Translations under genes and position numbers: made by a program | Assembly: GCF_904848665.1 (NCBI RefSeq) | Contig: NZ_CAJHCQ010000006.1 | Span: forward strand, 310,001-374,000 | Source: Paraburkholderia hiiakae | Lineage (GTDB): Bacteria > Pseudomonadota > Gammaproteobacteria > Burkholderiales > Burkholderiaceae | Length of the DNA stretch: 64,000 nt | Direction: 5' to 3' | Notes under the pieces: generated by a model | The model's database searches: none | The model's input: the letters and a program-made list of their open reading frames with translations, nothing else | What the model was told of the DNA's origin: nothing | Shown: in pieces, positions 27,717 through 36,474 of the stretch | Layout of the letters: every line of letters starts with the position of its first letter | Position numbering within the stretch: the first letter of the stretch is position 1

Positions 27717-28997
27717 CTAGCGGGCAGAGGCCGGCGACGCGCGATAAACGAAGCCGAGCGCGATGACCGCTACGGTGAAGCCGAGGGCGACGAAACACAC
27801 GCCGCTCCAGCGCGCCGAGGCCCATGCCGCGCCGGCCATGAGTGCGCCGGCCGCGCCGCCGATGAAGAACATCCCCACGAAGATCGCGTTGAGCCGCCCG
27901 CGCGCGGCGGGATTGAGCAGGTTGATGGCGCGCCGCCCGAGCGTCTGGTCGGCGATGACGCCCGCGTCGAGCAAGGCTGCGCCCGCAACGAGCAGACCCA
28001 GCGCCAACGCGGGATGCGCGGCGGCCGAAAAGCCGCCCCAGCCTGCGCCCGCTATGCCCAGCAGCACGACCGCGCCGAGCATCGTCGCGTGCGCGGCGTA
28101 TTGAACCGCGCGCCCCGCGCCGCGATCGCCCAGCCGGCCCGCGAGCGGCGTGACGATCGCGCCGCTCGCGCCGGCCAGCGCGAACGCGGCAATGCCGTTC
28201 ATGCCCAGCGAAAACGGCGGCTGCGACAGCAGCAGGGCGACCGCGGTCCAGAACGCAGAGAAGGCGCCCAACGCGAGCGCCGCGAGGAAGGCGCTACGCC
28301 GCAGAACGCGCTCGGTGCGTAGCAACGTCCAGAGCGAATACAGCAGATCGCCGTAGCGCGCAGTCACGGCTGGTATCCGGTGTGGCGTGCGCAGGAAGAG
28401 GACCACGGCGAGCAGGGCATCCGCTGCCGCTTCGATTCCGTAGAACGCACGCCAACCCAGCGTTCCCGCAATCAGGCTCGCAAGCGGCCGCGACAGCAGA
28501 ATGCCCAGCATCAGGCCGCTCATCACGTTGCCTACCGCCCGCCCACGCTGGCTTTCGGGCGCCATCGAGGCGGCCATCGGCACGAGCATCTGGATCACGC
28601 TGGAGGTCGCTCCCGCGAGGAACGCGGCGGCGAGAAAGAGTGGGCCCGAGTGCGCCAGTGCCGCGAGGGCGAGGAAGGCGGCGCAGGTGAGGAGCGTGCG
28701 GAAAATCAGGCGCCGGTTTTCGAGCAGATCGCAAAGCGGCACGAGCAGCAGCAGGCCGGCCGCGTACCCAAGCTGCGGCAGCATGGCGACCGCGCCGACG
28801 AACTCCGGGCGCAGATGCAACGACTGGCTCACGAGCCCCGCAAGCGGCTGGGCCGCCGAGAGATTGACGACGATTACGCCGACGGCGGCGGCGAAGAACA
28901 GCGTCATCGGCAGCGTGAGCGTGGCGTGAGTGGCATGGCTGACGGGGGTGGCTTCGCGCGCCATCACGCGCGTACAGGTTTCAGCAGGGTGCTCCAT
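27717..28997 (-). CDS. MFS transporter
   Basis: 426 residues from ATG 28997 (GGAGCGA upstream). Twelve hydrophobic segments, with the motif-A-like LCDLLENRRL between segments 2 and 3 and GRLGDRGAGR between 8 and 9, define a major facilitator drug/metabolite exporter, most like the YgaY/arabinose-efflux group. The longer frame to 29057 is rejected because it covers the operator at 29011-29048. It is divergent from a LysR gene, which probably controls it. Substrate unknown. Confidence 0.88.
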   Translation of the reverse strand: MEHPAETCTRVMAREATPVSHATHATLTLPMTLFFAAAVGVIVVNLSAAQPLAGLVSQSLHLRPEFVGAVAMLPQLGYAAGLLLLVPLCDLLENRRLIFRTLLTCAAFLALAALAHSGPLFLAAAFLAGATSSVIQMLVPMAASMAPESQRGRAVGNVMSGLMLGILLSRPLASLIAGTLGWRAFYGIEAAADALLAVVLFLRTPHRIPAVTARYGDLLYSLWTLLRTERVLRRSAFLAALALGAFSAFWTAVALLLSQPPFSLGMNGIAAFALAGASGAIVTPLAGRLGDRGAGRAVQYAAHATMLGAVVLLGIAGAGWGGFSAAAHPALALGLLVAGAALLDAGVIADQTLGRRAINLLNPAARGRLNAIFVGMFFIGGAAGALMAGAAWASARWSGVCFVALGFTVAVIALGFVYRASPASAR

Positions 28998-29010
28998 CGA
29001 TTCGCTCCGC

Positions 29011-29048
29011 AACGTGGGAAGTCCAGGTATCGTAGGGAGTCCCACGTT
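29011..29048. promoter_or_regulatory. Inverted-repeat operator between MFS and LysR genes
   Basis: AACGTGGGA (29011-29019) and TCCCACGTT (29040-29048) are perfect 9-bp arms 20 bp apart, in the 95-bp gap between the divergent starts. This matches the spacing expected of a LysR-type dual binding region. Confidence 0.6.
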
Positions 29049-29092
29049 ATGCGACAATTGAATTATCTCGATAATCTTTATGCGGAGTCGTT

Positions 29093-29998
29093 GTGAACAC
29101 GCGAGATCTGGAAGCCTTCGTGGCGGTGGTCGAAAGCGGCTCGCTCGTGCGGGCGTCAGAGAGACTGTTTCTCACGCAGCCGGGCCTCACGCGCCGCGTG
29201 CAGAACCTGGAAACGACGCTCGGCATCGAGCTTTTGGACCGCCAGAGCAAGCCTCTCAAACCCACGGCCGCCGGCAACGAGGTGTACAGCCTCGCGCGCT
29301 CGGTCCTGCGCGCGGTCGACGACTTGATGTCGGTCGCCTCGCCGGAAACCGAACCCGCGGGCGAACTCAAGCTCGGCGTGCCGCCGTTTCTCTCGGAGCT
29401 GGCGCTCGAGCAGCCCGTCGATCAATTGCGTGGCGAGTTTCCCAAGCTGACGCTGCGTGTGAGGGCGGGCTGGTCGCCAGGGCTACTCGACGAGGTTGAG
29501 CGCGCTCGGCTCGATGTGGCGGTCATCCTGCTGCCCGCCGCCGTTGCGCCGCCGGCGAGCGTTGTCGCGACCCAGCTCGGCTACACGCCGACCCTCGTCG
29601 TCGCGGCGCGCTCGTTCGGCTTGCCTGACGAGCCCACCACGCTCGCCGCGCTCGCGCATCACCCGTGGGTGCTGAACCAGGACGGTTGCGGAATGCGCTC
29701 GGCGCTGAGCCGCGCCATGGGCACGGCGGGCCTGCCGTTCAATGTGGCGGTCGAGGCGTTCGGCTCGGAGTTGCAGCTTTCGCTGATCGCGCGCGGCATG
29801 GGCGTCGGGCTTGCCGCGCCGCAGGCGCTCGCGCGCAGCCCCCTTCGCGACCAGCTGCAGATCATCGACGCGACCGACTTCCGCTCGGGACTGAACGTAT
29901 GGCTCGTGCACGGGGCGTTGCCGGGACGCCTCGTGCGGCCGGTCGCGCTCATTCGCGACGCGCTGGCTAACAAGCTGGAGATGGCCGAAATGGCGTGA
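29093..29998 (+). CDS. LysR-family transcriptional regulator
   Basis: 301 residues from GTG 29093 (GCGGAG upstream). LysR helix-turn-helix with SLVRASERLFLTQPGLTRRV, followed by a co-inducer-binding domain of the CysB/GltC-like type. It is divergent from the MFS exporter with an inverted-repeat operator between, so it most likely senses the transported compound and controls export. It ends 12 bp before the convergent aldo/keto reductase gene. Confidence 0.92.
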   Translation: MNTRDLEAFVAVVESGSLVRASERLFLTQPGLTRRVQNLETTLGIELLDRQSKPLKPTAAGNEVYSLARSVLRAVDDLMSVASPETEPAGELKLGVPPFLSELALEQPVDQLRGEFPKLTLRVRAGWSPGLLDEVERARLDVAVILLPAAVAPPASVVATQLGYTPTLVVAARSFGLPDEPTTLAALAHHPWVLNQDGCGMRSALSRAMGTAGLPFNVAVEAFGSELQLSLIARGMGVGLAAPQALARSPLRDQLQIIDATDFRSGLNVWLVHGALPGRLVRPVALIRDALANKLEMAEMA

Positions 29999-30009
29999 CG
30001 GCGCGGCGC

Positions 30010-30909
30010 TCAGGCGTGCGCGGCTGCGCCGCCGCCATTGCCACTGCTGCAGATGGCATCGAGTTCGGCGACCACCTCGTCGACCAGATCGAGCTGGGCT
30101 GCCGCTACGTTCTCACGCAGGTGCGCAAGCGTGGACGTGCCCGGGATCAGCAGGATGTTGGGCGAACGCCGCAGGAGCCACGCCAGCGCGAGCGCCATCG
30201 GCGTGACTTCGAGTCGAGCGGCGATCGACGAAAGCGTCGCAGACTGAATCGGCGTAAAGCCGCCGAGCGGAAAGAACGGCACGTAGGCAATGCCCTGCGC
30301 GGCCAGTGCGTCGATGAGCGCGTCGTCGTCGCGGTGCACGAGGTTGTAGTGATTCTGCACGCAGACAATCGGCACGACGCGCTGCGCCGCCGCGATTTGC
30401 GCAGCGGTGGCGTTGGACATGCCCACGTTGCGCACGAGGCCGCGCTCTCGCAGCCGGGCAAGCGCTTCGACCTGCTTTTCGACGGGCCCTTCGGAGGGCT
30501 TGTGGACATCGCCCATGATGCGCAGGTTGACCACGTCGAGTGCTTCGAGGCCCAGATTGCGCAGGTTGTCGTGCACGGCGCGCTCGATATCGACGGGTTC
30601 CAGTGCCGGCAACCACGCGCCCTTGTCGTCGCGCACGGCGCCCACCTTGGTGACGATCGTGAGGTTCTGCGCATACGGGTGCAGCGCTTCACGGATGATC
30701 TCGTTCGTCACGTGCGGGCCATAGAAGTCGCTCGTGTCGATGTGATCGACGCCCAGCGCGAGGGCCTCGCGCAGCACCGCGACGGCCTGCGCGCGGTCCT
30801 TCGGGGGCCCGAACACGCCGGGGCCGGCCAGTTGCATGGCGCCGTAGCCCATGCGGTTCACCTGACGGCCGGCCAGCTCATACGTGCTCGCGGGTTTGCG
30901 GTTCGGCAT
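30010..30909 (-). CDS. Aldo/keto reductase
   Basis: 299 residues from ATG 30909 behind GAGGAG. The TIM-barrel reductase shows active-site D and Y in HIDTSDFYG and lysine in IVTKVG. Where many family members have the catalytic histidine, the strand reads VVNLRIMGD, as in the YdbC-like subgroup. The NADPH-binding end is IPGTSTLAHLRENVAAA. It reduces carbonyls with NADPH; natural substrate unknown. It is divergent from a LysR gene with about 130 bp between. Confidence 0.9.
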   Translation of the reverse strand: MPNRKPASTYELAGRQVNRMGYGAMQLAGPGVFGPPKDRAQAVAVLREALALGVDHIDTSDFYGPHVTNEIIREALHPYAQNLTIVTKVGAVRDDKGAWLPALEPVDIERAVHDNLRNLGLEALDVVNLRIMGDVHKPSEGPVEKQVEALARLRERGLVRNVGMSNATAAQIAAAQRVVPIVCVQNHYNLVHRDDDALIDALAAQGIAYVPFFPLGGFTPIQSATLSSIAARLEVTPMALALAWLLRRSPNILLIPGTSTLAHLRENVAAAQLDLVDEVVAELDAICSSGNGGGAAAHA

Positions 30910-30953
30910 TGCGTACTCCTCGGTTGACGAATGTCCGCAGTATGGGCGCGTTC

Positions 30954-31010
30954 GAATTGTCCGATAATCCCGTCTGATCAGAACAGGCTGTGCATGATTT
31001 CGCACAATTC
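30954..31010. promoter_or_regulatory. Divergent AKR/LysR control region
   Basis: GAATTGT (30954-30960) and ACAATTC (31004-31010) are inverted arms 43 bp apart in the gap between the divergent starts. This is a plausible LysR binding region; the arms are short, so support is moderate. Confidence 0.35.
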
Positions 31011-31038
31011 AATACGTTCGAACAGCGCGGGGTGAACG

Positions 31039-31956
31039 ATGCCGATGGAAATGAACGATCTGGCCGCTTTCGTTTCAGTGGCGCGCGCGGGTGGTTTTCG
31101 CGATGCGGCGCGCGTGGGCGGTGTTTCAGCCTCCAGCCTGAGTGCGGCGGTGCGCAGGCTGGAGGCGAAGCTCGGGCTGCGCCTTTTGAACCGCACCACG
31201 CGCAGCGTCGCGCCGACCGAAGCGGGGCGGCGCCTGCTCGAATCGATCACGCCGCTCTTCAGCGAGATGGAAGCGGCGCTCGATGTGCTCAACGGCTACC
31301 GCGAAAAGCCGGCGGGCACGCTCAAGCTCAACGTGCCCGCGAGCGCGGCGCGCACCATTCTGCCCGGCGTGCTCGCGCCGTTTCATCGCGCGTATCCCGA
31401 GATCCGTGTGGAAGTGGTGGTGGAGGACGGCTTCGTCGACGTGCTGCAGCTCGGCTGCGACGCCGGTATTCGCTACGACGAGCGGCTGGAGCAGGACATG
31501 ATCGCGATTCCCATCGGCCCGCGCGTGGAGCGCTTCGCGACGGTCGCTTCGCCCGCTTATCTCGCGGCGCGCGGGCGGCCTGAACATCCGCGCGAGTTGC
31601 TCGGGCACGCCTGCCTGCGCGTGCAGTTCGCGGGCGGCGCGCTGCCGCTCTGGCATTTCGAGCGCGATGGCGAAGTGTTGCGCCTCGATCCGCCTACGCC
31701 GCTCGTCGTGCGCCCGGGCGCCGCGCTCGACTTGCTGATCAACATGGCGCTCGACGGCGTGGGCATTGTGTATCTGTTTGAGGAGATGTTGCTGCCGCAT
31801 ATTCGAAGCGGCGCGCTCGTGCGCTTGCTCGACGACTGGGACGTCTCGTTTCCGGGGCCGTTTCTCTACTATCCGGGACGGCGGCACCTGCCGGCGCCGT
31901 TGCGCGCGTTCGTCGACTTCGTCAGGGAAAATGCGCAAGACGATTCGGCCTCCTGA
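31039..31956 (+). CDS. LysR-family transcriptional regulator
   Basis: 305 residues. Winged helix GFRDAARVGGVSASSLSAAVRRLE and LLNRTTRSVAPTEAG, then a substrate-binding domain with the CDAGIRYDERLEQDMIAIP signature of the DmlR/PgrR-like group, the same group as the regulator at 18066. It probably controls the divergent aldo/keto reductase and itself. ATG 31039 follows GGGGTGA. Confidence 0.92.
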   Translation: MPMEMNDLAAFVSVARAGGFRDAARVGGVSASSLSAAVRRLEAKLGLRLLNRTTRSVAPTEAGRRLLESITPLFSEMEAALDVLNGYREKPAGTLKLNVPASAARTILPGVLAPFHRAYPEIRVEVVVEDGFVDVLQLGCDAGIRYDERLEQDMIAIPIGPRVERFATVASPAYLAARGRPEHPRELLGHACLRVQFAGGALPLWHFERDGEVLRLDPPTPLVVRPGAALDLLINMALDGVGIVYLFEEMLLPHIRSGALVRLLDDWDVSFPGPFLYYPGRRHLPAPLRAFVDFVRENAQDDSAS

Positions 31957-31971
31957 GTTGTGTCGAATCGT

Positions 31972-32370
31972 TCACGTCGCCCATTCAGGGTGATGCGGCG
32001 TTGCGCCTTCATCAGTGAGCCACGGGACGTCGTGCGACGTCCAGATATGGAACTCGGGGCGCGCGCCGGGATTGTCGTCGAGCGTGGCGACGCGCAGGAT
32101 CACATGCGGCTGCGCGGGACGCTCGGCCATGAGATGGCTGCCGCAGGTCGAGCAGAAATAGCGGTACTTGCCTTCGGACGACTCATAGCGTGTGAGCCGC
32201 GCCTCGCCCGCGAGCCAGCGGAAGTCTTCGCGCATCACGCGCGCCGTGCTCGCGTAGGCGCTGCCCTGCGCCTTGCGGCAGGTCACGCAATGGCAATGCG
32301 CAATCGGCGATGCAAGCCGGTTGGCTTCGTAGCGGACGGCCCCACACAGGCAGCTTCCCTTGAGTGGCAT
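31972..32370 (-). CDS. GFA-family zinc protein
   Basis: 132 residues from ATG 32370 (GAGGTT upstream). The glutathione-dependent formaldehyde-activating (Gfa/CENP-V) fold shows the zinc cysteines SCLCGAVRY, HCHCVTCRK and YFCSTCG. Members bind two zinc ions. Despite the name, most have no proven formaldehyde role, so function is unknown. It is convergent with the preceding LysR gene, with only 15 bp between. Confidence 0.88.
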   Translation of the reverse strand: MPLKGSCLCGAVRYEANRLASPIAHCHCVTCRKAQGSAYASTARVMREDFRWLAGEARLTRYESSEGKYRYFCSTCGSHLMAERPAQPHVILRVATLDDNPGARPEFHIWTSHDVPWLTDEGATPHHPEWAT

Positions 32371-32552
32371 GACAACCTCGCGAACATGAGCGGATAGGGC
32401 GTCGCGCGGACCGGCTGCGACGCGAGCGGCCAGTATAAGGGCGCGTGTGGGCGCGTAAAGAGCCGGTATCGCGTTTTCGGACTCTGCCAATGTTCACGAC
32501 TATGAGACGCCCGTAGATTGGGAGACTTCGCGCCGCAAGCGCTTTGCCTCTT

Positions 32553-34277
32553 ATGAGAACGCCGATGAACACGTCCCTCGCTCAACCATCGTCCATAGAC
32601 GCCGCCTGGCATGGCGCGTTGTCGGCGCACACGGCGGGCCGGCACGACGCGGCGCTCGACGCGCTCGAACGCGTGCTGGATGCCCAGCCTGCCGACGCAA
32701 GGGCTTTGGAGTTGGCCGCTCGCACGCTCGCCGGCGGCGCTCGGCACCGCGCGTCGCCGCCGTTCGCCACGCCCGAGGCGCGGGCCGACGCGTACTACAC
32801 ACTCGGCGCGTGGTTGTACCGCCGCGGACGCTTCGCGGCCGCCGTCCACGCGTACCGGCGCGTGCTGTCGATCCGCCCCGACGACGTGCCCGCGCGCGCC
32901 AACCTCGCCCTCGCGCTGATGAATGACGCCCGCGCTGACGAAGCCGAAGCCGAGCTTTCACGCGCGCTGGAGATCGACCCGCATCACGCCGCAGCGCTGC
33001 TCAATCAGGGCTTGCTGATGCGGCGTCTAGGCCGTCTGAAGCAAGCCGAAGCCGCGTATCTTACGGTGCTCGCGCGGCATCCGGATCACGTCGCGGCATG
33101 GAACAACCTGGGCCTGCTGTACAAGGAGATGAACCGCCTGCCTGACTCGGAGGCGGCATGCCGCCGCGCCCTGGCGCTCGACGACCGCCATGCCGAAGTC
33201 CACAACAACCTTGGCAACGCGCTTTGGCAACTCGGTCGGGTCGAGGCGTCGATCGAGCCGTATCAGCGCGCGCTCGCGCTGCGTCCCGACTACGCGGCGG
33301 CGCGCGTGAACCTGGCGTTGCCGCTGCTGCGTCTGGGCGCGTACGAGGCGGCGTGGCCGCTGTACGAAGCGCGCCACGAACCGTCGCTAGGCGAGGGCGG
33401 CGTCGCGCGCCCGCCCGTGCCGTATCCGCAGTGGCAAGGCGAAGCGCTTGCAGGCAAGTCGATTCTCGTGTGGCCCGAACAGGGCCTCGGCGACTGCCTG
33501 CAATTCTGTCGCTACGTGCCGATGCTCAAGGCGCTGGGCGCGGCGCAGGTGAGCATCGCCTGCGCGCCGGCGCTCGCGCGGTTGTTCGAAACGCTCGCGG
33601 GGGCCGACTGCGTGATTTCGCTGAACGGCCAGGGTCGCATCGAGCGCCACGACTTCTGGTGCCTGAGCATGAGCCTGCCGCTGCGCTTTGGCACCACGGT
33701 CGCGTCGATTCCGGCGCGCGTGCCGTATCTGCACGCGGACGCGTCGCACGCCGAGGCCTGGCGCAGCCGGCTGCCCGCGGGCGCCCTGAAGGTTGGCCTC
33801 GTGTGGGCCGGCAATGCGGGCGAGGACACGGCGAGTGCAAACGCCATCGACCAGCGCCGCTCGCTCGACGCCAGCGCGTTCATCCCGCTGCTGCGCACGC
33901 CGGGCGTGACCTTCGTGAGCCTGCAACTCGGTGCGACGACGCGGCCGCAGCTCGCCGTCATTCCCGCCGGCTTGCGCCCGTTCGACCCAATGGACGATGT
34001 GCGCGATTTCGCCGATACCGCGGCGATCGTCGCGAATCTCGATCTCGTGATTACCGTGGACACGTCGATGGCGCACCTGGCCGGTGCGCTCGGCAAGCCG
34101 GTGTGGGTGCTGTCGCGCTACGCGGCGTGCTGGCGCTGGCTCGGGGACCGGGTCGATTCGCCATGGTATCCAACGGCGCGGCTTTTCCGTCAGAGCGAGA
34201 ACGGTGCGTGGGGCGAGGTCCTGCAGCGTGTGGAGGAGGCGCTCGCCGCGCTGGCGGGACCGCGCGCGCGGACGTAG
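32553..34277 (+). CDS. TPR-repeat protein with glycosyltransferase-like C-terminal domain
   Basis: About 574 residues; ATG 32553 and ATG 32565 are both possible starts. Residues about 5-270 are tandem tetratricopeptide repeats (for example AWNNLGLLYKEMNRLPDSEA and HNNLGNALWQLGRVEASIEP). The C-terminal part resembles GT-B enzymes of the heptosyltransferase/OGT-like type, with KVGLVWAGN and VITVDTSMAHLAGALGKPVW as the donor-binding end. There is no signal peptide, so it is cytosolic. It may glycosylate a protein or surface polymer. The next gene encodes a GT87-like membrane protein in the same direction. Confidence 0.85.
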   Translation: MRTPMNTSLAQPSSIDAAWHGALSAHTAGRHDAALDALERVLDAQPADARALELAARTLAGGARHRASPPFATPEARADAYYTLGAWLYRRGRFAAAVHAYRRVLSIRPDDVPARANLALALMNDARADEAEAELSRALEIDPHHAAALLNQGLLMRRLGRLKQAEAAYLTVLARHPDHVAAWNNLGLLYKEMNRLPDSEAACRRALALDDRHAEVHNNLGNALWQLGRVEASIEPYQRALALRPDYAAARVNLALPLLRLGAYEAAWPLYEARHEPSLGEGGVARPPVPYPQWQGEALAGKSILVWPEQGLGDCLQFCRYVPMLKALGAAQVSIACAPALARLFETLAGADCVISLNGQGRIERHDFWCLSMSLPLRFGTTVASIPARVPYLHADASHAEAWRSRLPAGALKVGLVWAGNAGEDTASANAIDQRRSLDASAFIPLLRTPGVTFVSLQLGATTRPQLAVIPAGLRPFDPMDDVRDFADTAAIVANLDLVITVDTSMAHLAGALGKPVWVLSRYAACWRWLGDRVDSPWYPTARLFRQSENGAWGEVLQRVEEALAALAGPRART

Positions 34278-34379
34278 GGAGCGAGGCAACGGCGACCCTT
34301 ACCGGCAAGTTAGGTGTCGCACATTTGTAATCGTCTGGAAAGTCTATTGTTGGCTGGTTATCCGACCGCTAAAGCCGCC

Positions 34380-35723
34380 ATGGACATCATTTCGAATACG
34401 CGTCTGCGACCGCAGTACGGAGTCTCCGGCAATCATGCGCGCGTGCGCCGCCAGATCATTTACCTCTGTTTCTTCGTGCTAGTCGTCTCGCCAGTCTTCG
34501 ATGAGATCATCCGGCTCGGCAACGGGCGTTGGCACGATTTGCAGACCCCCGGTGCGCTTGGCCACGCGTTTCGGTGGTTGAGCCATTTTGTGCGTGGCGG
34601 TGAATACGGCGATTCGTGGAACGCCATGCTGGCGGCGTTGAACTGGTTTGCGCAGCATCCCGGCGGTCGGCTCTACGAACAACTTTTCTTCGTCGACCAC
34701 ATCAAGTTTCAATACCCGCCGAGCAGCCTGCTGCTGTTCGACTGGCTCGCGCGCATGGGTGTGAAGCTGAACAACCTCATGCTGAACGACATCAACGGGT
34801 GGGTGATTGCGTTCAATTGCGTTGTCAATGCACTGATCGCCACGAAGCTCGCCGCTCGCGAGGATTGCTATGCCCCGTTCCGGGTCCATCTCGGGATCAT
34901 GGTGGCGCTCGCGACCTTGTTGTACTACCCGGTAGGCAAGGCGTTTGAACTGGGCCAGATCCAAGTCTGGATCAATGCACTATTTTCGGTGGCCGCGCTT
35001 GCGTGGCTCTCGGGGCGCAAAGGCGCGGCGGGCGTGCTGATTGGCCTCGCTTGCCTGATCAAACCGCAACTCGCGCTGTTCCTCGTATGGGGCGCTTGGC
35101 GGCGTGAGTGGCGCTTCGTGCTCGCATGGGGTGTCGTCGCGGTGGCGGGCAACCTCCTGGCAGTTGCCACCTTCGGCTGGCAGAACCACCTCGACTATCT
35201 GAGGGTGTTGCACGAGCTTTCACGCACCGGTGAGTCGTATATCGCCAACCAGTCTTTCAATGGTCTGCTCAACCGGATGTTCGCGCACGGCAACGTGGCC
35301 GTGTTCGATGCTCACGGGTTCCCGCCGTATCAACCGGCCGTCTACCTGGGCACCCTTGCCACGTCGATCATCCTGATCGCGGCTGCGCTCGTGAGGCCGC
35401 GACGCAGCGAGGCCTCGAGCCTCCAGGATTTCCTGCGCGCAGGGCTGACGTTTACGCTCGCCTCGCCGATTGCGTGGGAGCATCACTTCGGTCTGCTGCC
35501 CGTGGTCTATGTCGCGACGCTGTTCACGTTGCTGGCCCGAAAGGCGCCGAACGAGCGCGCGCTCGGGCTGACTATCCTGAGCGTATCGTTCCTTTTGACG
35601 GGACACTGGCTGGGCGGCTCCTGGACTTTTCTCGGTGTGCTCGCCCTGCTGGCAATGGTGCACTGGTCCAGCGACGGGGCGCTGCCGCAGACATCGGGCA
35701 ACGCGCTTGAGCGTGGTTTTTAG
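34380..35723 (+). CDS. GT87-family (DUF2029) membrane glycosyltransferase-like protein
   Basis: 447 residues from ATG 34380; a GTG at 34314 is in frame but has a weaker ribosome site. About ten hydrophobic segments, with the YPPSSLLLFDWLARMG loop and LACLIKPQLALFLVWGA, are typical of polyprenol-phosphate-sugar-dependent GT-C enzymes such as mycobacterial mannosyltransferases. The sugar donor and acceptor are unknown. Its neighbour with TPR and GT-B domains suggests a shared glycan pathway. Confidence 0.8.
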   Translation: MDIISNTRLRPQYGVSGNHARVRRQIIYLCFFVLVVSPVFDEIIRLGNGRWHDLQTPGALGHAFRWLSHFVRGGEYGDSWNAMLAALNWFAQHPGGRLYEQLFFVDHIKFQYPPSSLLLFDWLARMGVKLNNLMLNDINGWVIAFNCVVNALIATKLAAREDCYAPFRVHLGIMVALATLLYYPVGKAFELGQIQVWINALFSVAALAWLSGRKGAAGVLIGLACLIKPQLALFLVWGAWRREWRFVLAWGVVAVAGNLLAVATFGWQNHLDYLRVLHELSRTGESYIANQSFNGLLNRMFAHGNVAVFDAHGFPPYQPAVYLGTLATSIILIAAALVRPRRSEASSLQDFLRAGLTFTLASPIAWEHHFGLLPVVYVATLFTLLARKAPNERALGLTILSVSFLLTGHWLGGSWTFLGVLALLAMVHWSSDGALPQTSGNALERGF

Positions 35724-35729
35724 CCGCGC

Positions 35730-36227
35730 TTAACGGCGCTTCATACCGTACTCGATGAACGTGCGGCACAGCAATTCCATGCCTTTCGCGTCCTCTTCGT
35801 CGAAGCGCGCGAGATGCGGGCTGTCCACGTCCCATACGCCGATCAGCTCGCCGTCCGGCGTGACGAGGGGCACGACGATTTCCGACTGCGAAGCCGAATC
35901 GCACGCAATATGCCCCGCAAACGCGTGCACGTCGGGGACCACCTGCGTTTGCCGCGTAGCCGCTGCCGTGCCGCATACGCCCTTGCCGATGGGAATGCGC
36001 ACGCACGCCGGTTTGCCCTGGAACGGACCGACCACGAGCTCGGTGCCGTCGAACGAATAGAAGCCCGCCCAGTTCAGACCTTCGAGCGAATGAAACACGA
36101 GTGAAGCGAAGTTCGCCGCGTTCGCGATGACGTCGGTTTCGTCTTCGATCAGCGAGCGCGCCTGTGCGGCGAGCGATGCGTAGAGGGCGGGTTTGTCGGA
36201 AGGAAGGGTGTCGGAAAGCGAGAACAT
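35730..36227 (-). CDS. msrC: Free methionine-(R)-sulfoxide reductase (GAF-domain fRMsr)
   Basis: 165 residues from ATG 36227, a single GAF domain. All three cysteines used by the E. coli enzyme are present in order: KPACVRIPIG, GKGVCGTAA and GHIACDSASQSE. The enzyme reduces free methionine-(R)-sulfoxide with thioredoxin, repairing oxidised methionine in the cytosol. It is convergent with the GT87-like gene, 6 bp apart. Confidence 0.92.
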   Translation of the reverse strand: MFSLSDTLPSDKPALYASLAAQARSLIEDETDVIANAANFASLVFHSLEGLNWAGFYSFDGTELVVGPFQGKPACVRIPIGKGVCGTAAATRQTQVVPDVHAFAGHIACDSASQSEIVVPLVTPDGELIGVWDVDSPHLARFDEEDAKGMELLCRTFIEYGMKRR

Positions 36228-36474
36228 AAGTCGATCGATCAGGATATGCGCCGGTCCAGCGAAAGGCGCGGTGGAGCCAACCGAGAGTTTAGGCGAGATC
36301 GGGCATTGGCAGGAAATCGCCGGGCGTTCAATACTTGCTCGTGCATGGACCGTGGCGCGCACTCGTGCGATTATTCACGTTTTGTGTTGAATCTGTCCAC
36401 GCCTGCGGGGCTGGTCGCTGGCGGGTTTTCAGGCATGCTGGCCCGTCAGGACAGACAGAAACGGAGAACGCGAC

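Noticed and set aside
33158..34330. 390-codon plus frame over the TPR glycosyltransferase gene
   Set aside because: Out-of-frame shadow with Arg/Ala/Gly-rich composition and no motif.
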